A DNA stretch of 8,550 bases from Tannerella sp. (GCA_031267485.1 JAIRYY010000131.1:1-8550); one strand, 5' to 3'. Shown: positions 1 through 7,600, counted from the first letter of the stretch. Notes: generated from the sequence alone by a model not told the origin. Numbers and translations are program-made.

Positions 1-1371
1 ACGGAAACGGCGCAGGAACTGTATCACAATCATGCGGCCGGGATGCCGATTATTGATTATCACTGTCACCTGGCGCCCCAGATGGTTGCCGACGACCACC
101 GGTTCCGGTCAATCACGGAGATATGGCTTGGCGGCGACCACTACAAATGGCGCGCCATGCGGACAAACGGCGTCGACGAACGCTACTGCACGGGCAGCGA
201 CACGTCCGACTGGGAAAAGTTTGAAAAATGGGCCGAAACGGTTCCTTACACCATGCGCAACCCGCTCTATCACTGGACGCACCTCGAACTGAAAACGGCT
301 TTCGGAATAACCGGACTGCTTTGTCCCCGGACAGCCGCGGAAATCTACGCCGAATGTAACGAAAAACTGGCGCAGCCGGCATATTCCGCCCGTGGGATGA
401 TGCGCCGCTACAGCGTGGAAGCCGTCTGCACGACGGACGACCCCGTTGACTCCCTCGAACACCATATCCGCACGCGCAAAAGCGGATTTGAAATAAAAAT
501 GCTCCCCACGTGGCGGCCCGACAAGGCCATGGCCGTCGAATCGCCCGCCGGCTTCCGCGCCTATATGGAGAAACTTTCCGAAGCGAGCGGCGTGTCCATC
601 TCCTCTTTCGACGACGTTGTGGAAGCCCTGCGCCGGCGTCACCTGTTCTTTGAAGAGCAGGGATGCAAACTCTCCGACCACGGCATTGAGGAGTTTTATG
701 CGGAAGGCTATACGGACGCCGAAATAAAGGCCATATTCAACAAGGTATACGGCGGCGCGGCGCTCACACGGGAGGAAATCCTGAAATACAAGTCGGCCAT
801 GCTGATTGTTTTCGGCGAAATGGATGCCGAAACGGGTTGGACACAGCAGTTCCACTACGGAGCGATACGCGACAACAACACGAAAATGTTCCGGCAGTCA
901 GGCCCGGACATCGGATTCGATTCCATCGGAGAGTTCAATACCGCCAAGGCGATGTCGAAATATTTCGATACGCTCAACAGCGCCGGCAAACTGGCGCGGA
1001 CGATTCTTTACAACCTGAATCCCTGCGCCAACGAAGTGATTGCGACGATGATCGGCAATTTCCAGGACGGCTCGACGGCAGGCAAGATGCAGTTCGGCTC
1101 CGGCTGGTGGTTTCTCGACCAGAAGGATGGGATGGAAAAACAGATGAACGCACTGTCGGTACTCGGCCTCCTGAGCCGTTTTGTCGGCATGTTGACGGAT
1201 TCGCGCAGCTTCCTGTCGTATCCCCGTCACGAATATTTCCGCCGCACGCTCTGCAACCTCCTCGGCAATGACGTGGAAAACGGACTGCTGCCCGCCTCGG
1301 AAACCGCCTTTATCGGACAGCTTGTGGAAAATATAAGCTATTACAACGCCCGCGACTTCTTCAGGTTTTAA
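1..1371 (+). CDS. uxaC: Uronate (glucuronate/galacturonate) isomerase, 5' end cut by window
   Basis: Cytoplasmic enzyme that interconverts D-glucuronate and D-fructuronate, or D-galacturonate and D-tagaturonate, the first step of hexuronate catabolism. The reading frame is open from base 1, and the residues before the first internal ATG (base 43) read TETAQELYHNHAAG, which is the normal UxaC N-terminus. The true start therefore lies upstream, probably about a dozen codons away, and the ATG at 43 is not the start. About 456 residues are visible, near full length for the family. The amidohydrolase-type metal-binding motif DYHCH follows directly after MPII (bases 43-69). Other family hallmarks are GGDHYKWRAMRTNGV near the N-terminus, FGSGWWF (about base 1094) and DSRSFLSYPRHEYFRR near the C-terminus. 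kdgK follows after 16 bases, implying one operon. Family assignment is very secure; which uronate is preferred cannot be told. Confidence 0.97.
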   Translation, partial: TETAQELYHNHAAGMPIIDYHCHLAPQMVADDHRFRSITEIWLGGDHYKWRAMRTNGVDERYCTGSDTSDWEKFEKWAETVPYTMRNPLYHWTHLELKTAFGITGLLCPRTAAEIYAECNEKLAQPAYSARGMMRRYSVEAVCTTDDPVDSLEHHIRTRKSGFEIKMLPTWRPDKAMAVESPAGFRAYMEKLSEASGVSISSFDDVVEALRRRHLFFEEQGCKLSDHGIEEFYAEGYTDAEIKAIFNKVYGGAALTREEILKYKSAMLIVFGEMDAETGWTQQFHYGAIRDNNTKMFRQSGPDIGFDSIGEFNTAKAMSKYFDTLNSAGKLARTILYNLNPCANEVIATMIGNFQDGSTAGKMQFGSGWWFLDQKDGMEKQMNALSVLGLLSRFVGMLTDSRSFLSYPRHEYFRRTLCNLLGNDVENGLLPASETAFIGQLVENISYYNARDFFRF

Positions 1372-1387
1372 CATAAACGAATGATAT

Positions 1388-2431
1388 ATGAGCAAAAAAG
1401 TAGTAACATTCGGGGAAATCATGTTGCGCCTGGCAACCCCCGGATACCTGCGTTTCTGGCAGGCCAGGGAATACGGCGCCACGTTCGGAGGCGGAGAAGC
1501 CAACGTGGCGGTCTCGCTTGCCAACTATGGCATTGACGCGGAGTTTGTGACGCGTCTCCCCGTAAACGATATTGCAGACGCCTGCATCATGGATTTGCGC
1601 TCGCATAACGTGGGCGTCGGCAACATCCTCCGCGGAGGCGACCGCATGGGTATTTACTTCCTCGAAACGGGAGCCGTGGCGCGCGCCTCGAAAGTAGTGT
1701 ACGACCGTGCCGGAGCGTCCATCTCGACCGTCGGGAAAGGAACGTTCGACTGGAAGGGGATATTAAAAGGGGCGCAGTGGTTTCACTGGACAGGCATAAC
1801 CCCCGCACTGTCGCAGGGCGCGGCCGACGCGTGCCTCGAAGCCATCCGGACGGCCGGCGAAATGGGCATAACCGTGTCGTGCGACCTCAATTACCGCAAG
1901 AACCTGTGGAAATACGGGAAAACGGCCTCCGAAGTGATGCCCGCGCTCGTGGAAGGATGCGATGTCATTCTCGGCAACGAGGAGGACTGCGAAAAAGTAT
2001 TCGGCATCAAGCCGGAAGGATTTGACGCGGCGGCAACGGGAGGCGAAGTGGACGCGGCCGGATTTGAATCCGTATGCACGCAGATGATGCGGAAGTTTCC
2101 CCGCTGCGGGAAAATGATTGTCACGCTGCGCGGCGCTATCAACGCAAACCATAACACATGGAGTGGCGTCCTTTATTCCGGCGGTACGCTGAAACAGTCG
2201 AAACGCTATGACATAACGCACATCGTCGACCGCGTGGGCGGCGGCGATTCATTCATGGGCGGACTGATATACGGACTGCTCGCCTACCCGGAGGACGACC
2301 GGAAAGCGCTCGACTTCGCCGTCGCGGCATCCTGCCTGAAACACACGATATGCGGCGATTTCAACCTCGTGACCGTCGCCGAGGTCGAAAACCTGATGAA
2401 AGGCGACGGTTCGGGACGTGTATCAAGATAA
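1388..2431 (+). CDS. kdgK: 2-keto-3-deoxygluconate kinase (PfkB/ribokinase family)
   Basis: Phosphorylates 2-keto-3-deoxy-D-gluconate with ATP to KDPG, which an aldolase then splits to pyruvate and glyceraldehyde 3-phosphate. The protein has 347 residues, a usual length for the family. The N-terminal part shows FGEIMLRL (8-15) and the substrate-side glycine motif FGGGEANVAVSLA (33-45). The centre has CDLNYRKNLW (165-174). The C-terminal PfkB signature is DRVGGGDSFMGG (281-292), in which D287 is the expected catalytic base. This signature has GGGD where many PfkB kinases have GAGD; I recall the same form in Bacteroides homologues. The start at 1388 gives the expected MSKKVVTFGE terminus; an ATG at 1381 is in another frame. 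It lies between uxaC and exuT with gaps of 16 and 28 bases, which supports the KDG assignment over another sugar kinase. Confidence 0.93.
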   Translation: MSKKVVTFGEIMLRLATPGYLRFWQAREYGATFGGGEANVAVSLANYGIDAEFVTRLPVNDIADACIMDLRSHNVGVGNILRGGDRMGIYFLETGAVARASKVVYDRAGASISTVGKGTFDWKGILKGAQWFHWTGITPALSQGAADACLEAIRTAGEMGITVSCDLNYRKNLWKYGKTASEVMPALVEGCDVILGNEEDCEKVFGIKPEGFDAAATGGEVDAAGFESVCTQMMRKFPRCGKMIVTLRGAINANHNTWSGVLYSGGTLKQSKRYDITHIVDRVGGGDSFMGGLIYGLLAYPEDDRKALDFAVAASCLKHTICGDFNLVTVAEVENLMKGDGSGRVSR

Positions 2432-2459
2432 CGGAATACTAACATTTAAATAATATACT

Positions 2460-3926
2460 ATGAATAATTTATCTCAGACATCGGGAAAGATGACAAACTA
2501 TCGCTGGGTGATATGTGCCATGCTGTTTTTTGCAACGACTATCAATTATTTGGACAGGCAGGTACTGTCGCTGACGTGGGACGAGTTCATCAAGCCCGAA
2601 TTTCACTGGAACGAGGGCCATTATGGCCAAATTACATCCGTGTTCTCCATTTTCTATGCGATATGCATGCTCTTTGCCGGGCGGTTTGTGGAATGGATGG
2701 GCACTAAAAAAGGCTTTCTGTGGTCTATCGGCGTATGGAGCGTCGGCGCCTGCCTGCATGCCGTCTGCGGCATCATTACGGAAGCAAGCGTCGGGCTTCA
2801 CAGCGCGGCGGAACTGGCCGGAGCCACCGGCGATGTGGCTGTGGTGATTGCCACTGTCAGCATGTACTGCTTCCTTGTCGCGCGATGTGTCCTGGCGCTC
2901 GGCGAGGCGGGAAACTTCCCCGCGGCTATCAAGGCTACGGCCGAATATTTCCCTAAAAAAGACCGGGCTTTCGCCACGTCCATTTTCAATGCCGGGGCAT
3001 CCATCGGCGCCCTTTTTGCACCCCTTTCCATTCCGCCGCTGGCTAAATATTTCGGCTGGGAAATGGCGTTTATCATTATTGGCGTGCTCGGTTTCATCTG
3101 GATGGGATTCTGGGTGTTCCTTTACGACAAACCGGCTCAAAACAGGCGCGTCGGCAAATCCGAACTCGAATATATAGAGCAGGACAAATACGAACAGACG
3201 GAAGACGCTTCGGAAAAGAAACAGGGAGAAGAAAAGGTGCCTTTCCTGAAATGTTTCACATACAAACAGACGTGGGCTTTCGCCGCGGGCAAATTCATGA
3301 CCGATGGCGTCTGGTGGTTTTTCCTTTTCTGGACGCCCTCCTATCTGAGCACGCAGTTCGAGATAAAAATGTCCGAAGGCCTCGGCCGGGCGCTTATCTT
3401 CACGCTCTACGCCATCGTCACCGTACTTTCGATTTTCGGAGGGAAACTGCCGACCATTTTCATTAACCGCAGCGGGCAGAATCCTTATGCGGCGCGGATG
3501 AAAGCCATGTTGATATTCGCCTTTTTCCCGCTTCTCGTACTGCTTGCCCAGCCGCTCGGCATGCAATTTGCCGCGCTTGGCAAAAATGCCGCCTGGATTC
3601 CGGTACTGCTAATCTCCATTGGTTGCGCGGCGCATCAGGCCTGGAGCGCCAACCTGTTTTCGACCATTGGCGACATGTTCCCCAAAGGCGCGATTGCCAC
3701 CGTCACCGGTATCGGCGGCATGGCGGGAGGCGCCGGGTCTATGATTCTGCAGTTCTGCGCCGGCGCCCTTTTTGTCTACGCCGGAGATACGAACATGCAG
3801 TTTTTCGGATTTGAAGGTAAACCGGCGGGCTATTTCGTCATTTTCTGCGTTTGCGCCGTCGCTTACCTGATAGGCTGGGTGATAATGAAAGCGCTGGTTC
3901 CCAAATACAGGATTATTGAAATCTGA
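2460..3926 (+). CDS. exuT: Hexuronate transporter, major facilitator superfamily (ExuT-like)
   Basis: Inner-membrane symporter of the anion:cation symporter branch of the MFS, expected to import glucuronate or galacturonate for UxaC. The protein has 488 residues with about 12 hydrophobic segments. Hallmarks are NYLDRQ at the end of TM1 (29-34), FVEWMGTKKG in the TM2-TM3 loop (76-85), RCVLALGEAGNFPAAIK in TM4 (142-158), KFMTDGVWWFFLFWTP in the second half (278-293) and WSANLFSTIGDMFPKGA (395-411). A charged central loop covers about 223-262. It is longer than enterobacterial ExuT, partly because of an extra stretch around 104-132 between TM3 and TM4. The start gives MNNLSQTSGK ahead of the family core; a second in-frame ATG at 2490 (MTNYRW) is possible. 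It is the third gene of the uxaC-kdgK-exuT run and I see no terminator after it. The exact substrate is inferred from the neighbours. Confidence 0.9.
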   Translation: MNNLSQTSGKMTNYRWVICAMLFFATTINYLDRQVLSLTWDEFIKPEFHWNEGHYGQITSVFSIFYAICMLFAGRFVEWMGTKKGFLWSIGVWSVGACLHAVCGIITEASVGLHSAAELAGATGDVAVVIATVSMYCFLVARCVLALGEAGNFPAAIKATAEYFPKKDRAFATSIFNAGASIGALFAPLSIPPLAKYFGWEMAFIIIGVLGFIWMGFWVFLYDKPAQNRRVGKSELEYIEQDKYEQTEDASEKKQGEEKVPFLKCFTYKQTWAFAAGKFMTDGVWWFFLFWTPSYLSTQFEIKMSEGLGRALIFTLYAIVTVLSIFGGKLPTIFINRSGQNPYAARMKAMLIFAFFPLLVLLAQPLGMQFAALGKNAAWIPVLLISIGCAAHQAWSANLFSTIGDMFPKGAIATVTGIGGMAGGAGSMILQFCAGALFVYAGDTNMQFFGFEGKPAGYFVIFCVCAVAYLIGWVIMKALVPKYRIIEI

Positions 3927-3961
3927 AAACCTATTCATCATTTTATATAAACTCATTGATT

Positions 3962-4603
3962 ATGAAAAAAATTGTTATTATTCTAACGGCTTTGTTTATG
4001 ACGCTGTCAAATGTTTATTCACAGGAACTGCAGGCTATAAAGCTTAATAACCCGGACAAATCCCGCGGTTCTGCAGTAATGAAAGCTCTCTCCGACAGAC
4101 ATTCGGACCGCGAGTTTGATGCAAAAGACCTCTCCTTTCAGGATTTGTCGGATTTGTTATGGGCGGCAAACGGCGTAAACCGCGGCGACGGCAAGCGCAC
4201 AGCTCCCACGGCCATGAACCGTCAGGAAATCGACGTGTATGTAATCCGCCAGGACGGCGCCTATCTGTACGACGCCGCCAGTCACACGCTGAAGCCGGTG
4301 GCGAAAGGCGATTACCGGAGCGCTATCGCGAACGGGCAGGATTTTGCCGCTTTGGCGCCCGTGAGCCTCGTACTTGTCGCCAACCTCGAAAAACTCGGCA
4401 ACGCATCCGAGGAGAACACCCGCCTGATAGCGGCTATGGATGCGGGTATCGTATGCCAGAACATCAATGTTTTCTGCTCGGCAGCCGGCCTGTCGACCGT
4501 ACCGCGCGCGACAATGGATAAGGACGGGCTGAAAAAGACGCTTAAATTATCCGACACACAGCTCCTGACGCTGAACAATCCGGTAGGATACCCTAAAAAA
4601 TAA
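3962..4603 (+). CDS. Exported SagB/ThcOx-like nitroreductase-fold flavoprotein
   Basis: Predicted FMN-dependent oxidoreductase of the nitroreductase superfamily, apparently exported to the periplasm. Residues 1-20 form a signal peptide (MKK, a hydrophobic core, then VYS) followed by Gln21, a common Bacteroidetes mature N-terminus. The mature part shows the family layout: DRHSDREF (45-52), matching the FMN-contacting R-S-x-R-x-F segment; a LLWAANGVNR helix (65-74); TAPTAMNRQ (80-88), equivalent to the usual P-S-A-G-N region; and MDAGIVCQNI (159-168) with AAGLSTVPRA (174-183) in the C-terminal half. The 213 residues are normal for a single-domain member. I chose ATG 3962 because the longer frame would need a TTG at 3956. 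It begins 35 bases after exuT with no promoter visible, and 10 bases separate it from the next gene. Substrate is unknown. There is no sign of a SagB-type peptide-modification cluster. Confidence 0.8.
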   Translation: MKKIVIILTALFMTLSNVYSQELQAIKLNNPDKSRGSAVMKALSDRHSDREFDAKDLSFQDLSDLLWAANGVNRGDGKRTAPTAMNRQEIDVYVIRQDGAYLYDAASHTLKPVAKGDYRSAIANGQDFAALAPVSLVLVANLEKLGNASEENTRLIAAMDAGIVCQNINVFCSAAGLSTVPRATMDKDGLKKTLKLSDTQLLTLNNPVGYPKK

Positions 4604-4613
4604 ACAGCCTGGA

Positions 4614-5711
4614 ATGCCTGTATTTTTTATTCTGCTGTTAGGGAGTTACATACTCGGTAACGTCTACATATTTGTCCGGGGGATGCAGGCCCTCGGACAA
4701 ATTTCGTCTGTCCTCAAATGGACATGCGGCCTGGCTTACTGGGCAGGCGCCCTGATGCTTTTTGCGGTATTTGCCCTTCGCAACGCCAGGCAAATACCTT
4801 TTTCGCTGGGGCAGGTATTGTTCCATACGGGTTCGAGCTGGCTTGTATTCACCCTTTACATGGTGATTTTCCTCGCCTGCATGGATTTTATAAAGGTTTT
4901 CAACCATTCGTTACAGTATGGTTTCGTCATATCCCTGCTGCTGACTTTCGGCCTGCTGGCGTATGGATACATTCGTTATCAGCACCCCGACAAACAGGTT
5001 TTCCACATACATATCAACAAGCCGCTGATAAATAGGGACAGGCTGAAAATCGTGGCCGTCAGCGACTGGCATCTCGGACTGGGAACGGACAGGGGGAAAT
5101 TGAAAAGGGACGTCGACCTTATCAATGCGGAAAAACCGGATGTCATCATCATCGGCGGCGACTTGATTGACAACAGTATCATCCCCGTCGCCGGGCAGGA
5201 AATGGACAGGGAACTGAACCGTCTTCACGCCGGCATGGGGATATACATGACGCCGGGCAACCACGAGTATATAAGCGGGATGGAGGATTGCGCCGGATTT
5301 ATAGGCAGGACGCGGATAAAACTGCTGCGGGATTCCATCGTGACGCTTCCGTGCGGGCTGCAGATAATCGGACGCGACGACAGAAGCAACAGAAACCGCC
5401 TGCCGGTCGGAGACCTTGTTCGGCTAACCGACAAATCGCAGCCTGTTTTTTTAATCGACCACCAGCCTTACGACCTGGATGAAACGGCCTCGTCCGGCGC
5501 AGTGGACATTCAGTTCAGCGGCCATACGCACAACGGGCAGGTTTTTCCCCTGTCGCTACTGACCGGATACCTGTTTGATATAGGCTACGGTTACGAAAAA
5601 CGCGGCAATACGAATTTCTATGTATCATCGGGGTTTGCCCTCTGGGGACCGCCCTTCCGGATAGGCACATGCAGCGAAATGGTCGTTTTTGAATGTTCGT
5701 TTGCCGAATGA
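4614..5711 (+). CDS. Membrane-anchored calcineurin-like metallophosphoesterase (first of two paralogues)
   Basis: Predicted dinuclear-metal phosphoesterase attached to the membrane. The 365 residues begin with four hydrophobic segments (about 2-20, 38-55, 68-90 and 102-121) and continue with a catalytic domain from about 143. All metal and catalytic motifs are present: SDWH (150-153), GGD (181-183), GNHE (215-218), DHQ (282-284) and GHTHNGQ (303-309). The domain resembles the YkuE/YaeI type of PF00149 phosphoesterase, some of which act on lipid-linked phosphodiesters; that substrate is only a guess here. Four membrane segments put both ends on the same side, but the flanking charges do not settle whether the catalytic domain is cytoplasmic or periplasmic. 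The start is 10 bases after the nitroreductase gene with a poor ribosome binding site, so the two are probably co-transcribed. A related protein is encoded just downstream. Confidence 0.88.
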   Translation: MPVFFILLLGSYILGNVYIFVRGMQALGQISSVLKWTCGLAYWAGALMLFAVFALRNARQIPFSLGQVLFHTGSSWLVFTLYMVIFLACMDFIKVFNHSLQYGFVISLLLTFGLLAYGYIRYQHPDKQVFHIHINKPLINRDRLKIVAVSDWHLGLGTDRGKLKRDVDLINAEKPDVIIIGGDLIDNSIIPVAGQEMDRELNRLHAGMGIYMTPGNHEYISGMEDCAGFIGRTRIKLLRDSIVTLPCGLQIIGRDDRSNRNRLPVGDLVRLTDKSQPVFLIDHQPYDLDETASSGAVDIQFSGHTHNGQVFPLSLLTGYLFDIGYGYEKRGNTNFYVSSGFALWGPPFRIGTCSEMVVFECSFAE

Positions 5712-5793
5712 CGGAAAGCGCAAACATCCCTCCCGGTAAATAGCCGTCTGACATTTTTATTTTGCCGCGCTTGTAAAACCGGAATTTTTCATG

Positions 5794-5801
5794 TATGTTT
5801 G
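5794..5801 (+). promoter_or_regulatory. Bacteroidetes-type promoter of the second phosphoesterase gene
   Basis: TATGTTTG matches the Bacteroidetes -7 consensus TAnnTTTG exactly. A CTTG at 5770-5773, 20 bases upstream, could serve as the -33 element. Transcription would start near 5808, leaving a leader of only about a dozen bases before the ATG at 5821. The gap from 5712 to 5793 otherwise holds only a weak 5-bp inverted repeat (5710-5714 with 5744-5748), followed a few bases later by an ATTTTTATTTT run, a doubtful terminator for the preceding gene. Confidence 0.6.
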
Positions 5802-5820
5802 CAGCCAAACTGGTAAGAAC

Positions 5821-6969
5821 ATGAAAGTATTTCTGCAATCTATATTCGGACAAATCCTGTTCAGTTCATATATTCTGTGGCGGGGGCATCAGGCGCTTCC
5901 GGCAAGGAAGAGCTGTCAGGTTCCGTTCATCCTTGCTCTCGTGCTCGAAATAGTTGTTTTTTTCACCGGCTATCTGTTTTACGATTATCTGCCCGATCGT
6001 ATTTTTATACCGTTAATGCTTGTTTGCAACACGTGGTATATCGCGTCGCTGTACATCACAATCGCATTGCTGACGCTGGAACTGTTCCGGCTCGTCAACA
6101 GGAGATGGGCCTGGTATCCCATGTTTATCAACCTGTACTGGGACAAGACCAAAATCGTACTGTTTTTCGTCATAACGGCCGGCATAACCGGTCTGATGAT
6201 ACTCGGATACCGCAATGTCCGCTACCCTTCCGTTCAGCACGTTTACCTTACAATCCCCAAAACGGTGGAGGGGCGCGACAGCCTTAGCATCGTCATGACG
6301 AGCGACTGGCACATCGGGGAGATGATACGGAAGAAACAGGCGCAGCATATCGTGAAACTGTGCAACGAGCAAAATCCCGACATCATCGTCATCGTCGGCG
6401 ACATAATAGACTACGAAACGCGCTTCGCGGAAAAGGAGCACATCGAGGAAGACCTGCAGCAGCTGAAAGCGCCGCTTGGCGTGTACATGACGCTGGGAAA
6501 CCACGAATACAGGGCTAACCGGTTTGCCAAACTGAGATGGATAGAAAAAACGGGCGTCACGTTGCTTGTCGATTCGGTGGTCGCGCCTCCCGATTCTTCT
6601 TTCTACCTTGTCGGACGCGACGATTACATCAACCACCGGAACCGGGCGTCGCTCAAGACCCTGATGCAGCAGGTGGATACGCTCAAACCCATCATCGTGC
6701 TGGACCATCAGCCGAACCGGCTGAATGAAATCGCCATGAACCATGCCGACCTGGGATTGCACGGGCACACGCATAACGGCCAGATATGGCCTTACTCGCT
6801 GCTCCTGCATCTTGTCTACGAATGTCCGTACGGCTATTACCGCAAGGGCGAAACGCAGTATTTCGTCTCGTCGGGCGTCGGCATCGCCGGCCCGCCCTAC
6901 CGGATTGGCACTCATTCCGAAATTGTCGTCCTGCACATACGTTTCGATGCGGCGGAAAAGGAATTATAA
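5821..6969 (+). CDS. Membrane-anchored calcineurin-like metallophosphoesterase (second paralogue)
   Basis: Paralogue of the preceding phosphoesterase with the same plan: 382 residues, four hydrophobic segments (about 8-22, 34-57, 62-91 and 111-129), then a catalytic domain from about 150. Motifs are SDWH (161-164), VGD (192-194), GNHEY (226-230), GRDD (265-268), DHQP (295-298) and GHTHNGQ (315-321), all intact, so it should be an active metal-dependent phosphoesterase. Both paralogues share the C-terminal pattern YFVSSG...GPP(F/Y)RIGT.SE, but the membrane halves and inter-motif loops differ widely, so the duplication is old. An in-frame ATG at 5791 would add ten residues (MYVCSQTGKN). I prefer 5821 because the promoter box at 5794-5801 lies inside that extension and because MKVFLQSIFG aligns with the start of the paralogue. 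Substrate unknown. A small beta-barrel gene follows after 15 bases. Confidence 0.88.
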   Translation: MKVFLQSIFGQILFSSYILWRGHQALPARKSCQVPFILALVLEIVVFFTGYLFYDYLPDRIFIPLMLVCNTWYIASLYITIALLTLELFRLVNRRWAWYPMFINLYWDKTKIVLFFVITAGITGLMILGYRNVRYPSVQHVYLTIPKTVEGRDSLSIVMTSDWHIGEMIRKKQAQHIVKLCNEQNPDIIVIVGDIIDYETRFAEKEHIEEDLQQLKAPLGVYMTLGNHEYRANRFAKLRWIEKTGVTLLVDSVVAPPDSSFYLVGRDDYINHRNRASLKTLMQQVDTLKPIIVLDHQPNRLNEIAMNHADLGLHGHTHNGQIWPYSLLLHLVYECPYGYYRKGETQYFVSSGVGIAGPPYRIGTHSEIVVLHIRFDAAEKEL

Positions 6970-6984
6970 CTTCAATATACAACT

Positions 6985-7494
6985 ATGAAAAATTTAATGC
7001 TGACTCTTATCTTCACAACGGTTACTGTTTTTACGGCAAACGCGCAATATGACGACCTTTACACTTTCGAACAGGGGAAAAGTCTCGTGGGCGTGAATGT
7101 CGGAGTGAAATTCGGCAATGACCGGAAAACGGCCGTTTCGGCTTTTTACGAATATGGCCTGGCGCGGTTGTTTGCCGACGAATGTACGCTTGGCGGCGGT
7201 CTTTTCGGCGGTTATTACAGAGACGCCCTGAACAACGAAGTCGAAAATATTTACATCACCGGGATACGGATAAACGTTCACTATCAGTTCGTCGACAGAC
7301 TTGATACATACGCCGGCGTCGACCCTAATTTCAACATAAAAACATACAAACTCCAGAAAGACGCAAATGAAGCGAAATTTGCCCTTTATTTCCACGCCGG
7401 AGGACGGTATTACCTGACAAACTGGCTCGGCGTCTTTGCCGAAATCAGCACCGGATACAATAATTTCAGCGGCGGGCTGTCCATAAAATTCTGA
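6985..7494 (+). CDS. Small outer-membrane beta-barrel protein
   Basis: The 169-residue protein has a signal peptide (residues 1-20, ending TANA before Gln21) and a mature part rich in alternating aromatic and small residues, as expected of a barrel of about eight strands of the OmpA/OmpX size class. Probable strands include SLVGVNVGVKF (33-43), AVSAFYEYGL, GGGLFGGYY, IYITGIRINVHYQF, FALYFHAGGRYY and FAEISTGY, and the protein ends GGLSIKF with the C-terminal Phe typical of barrels. The part LTNWLGVFAEISTGYN resembles the last hairpin of generic outer-membrane beta-barrel domains (PF13505-like). It starts 15 bases after the second phosphoesterase gene and is probably in the same transcript, which ends at the hairpin just downstream. 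I recognise no specific function; a structural, adhesin-like or sensor role are all possible. Confidence 0.75.
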   Translation: MKNLMLTLIFTTVTVFTANAQYDDLYTFEQGKSLVGVNVGVKFGNDRKTAVSAFYEYGLARLFADECTLGGGLFGGYYRDALNNEVENIYITGIRINVHYQFVDRLDTYAGVDPNFNIKTYKLQKDANEAKFALYFHAGGRYYLTNWLGVFAEISTGYNNFSGGLSIKF

Positions 7495-7519
7495 CGGCGG
7501 CACGGCGGCATGGAAAAAG

Positions 7520-7556
7520 CCCCCCGCATGAAAAACTCCGGCGGGAGGTTTATTTT
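7520..7556. terminator. Bidirectional rho-independent terminator between convergent genes
   Basis: CCCCCCGC (7520-7527) pairs with GCGGGAGG (7541-7548), eight positions with one mismatch, around a 13-base loop. On the + strand the stem is followed by TTTATTTT; on the - strand it is followed by CTTTTT (complement of 7514-7519). It lies between the + strand barrel gene ending at 7494 and the - strand lipoprotein gene ending at 7601, the right place to serve both. Confidence 0.8.
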
Positions 7557-7600
7557 ACATTGACAATAATATGGTCGGCCAGATTAAGCCTCTCGCTGCA

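Noticed and set aside
43..45. ATG at 43 as the start of uxaC
   Set aside because: The frame is open to base 1 and the preceding residues are the typical UxaC N-terminus, so the gene begins outside the window.
109..855. Open frame of 248 codons on the - strand opposite uxaC
   Set aside because: Shadow of the uronate isomerase caused by GC-rich codons; no recognisable motifs.
2469..3566. Open frame of 365 codons on the - strand opposite the transporter gene
   Set aside because: It is an antisense shadow of exuT: rich in Arg, His and Glu, no family features, and the + strand frame is unmistakably a transporter.
3956..3958. TTG at 3956 as the start of the nitroreductase-like gene
   Set aside because: ATG 3962 gives a normal signal peptide beginning MKK; the TTG adds only two residues.
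5710..5760. Terminator after the first phosphoesterase gene
   Set aside because: Only a 5-bp stem (5710-5714 with 5744-5748) and a 29-base loop, overlapping the stop codon; too weak to call.
6013..6936. Open frame of 307 codons on the - strand opposite the second phosphoesterase
   Set aside because: Antisense shadow; the + strand carries every catalytic motif of a phosphoesterase.
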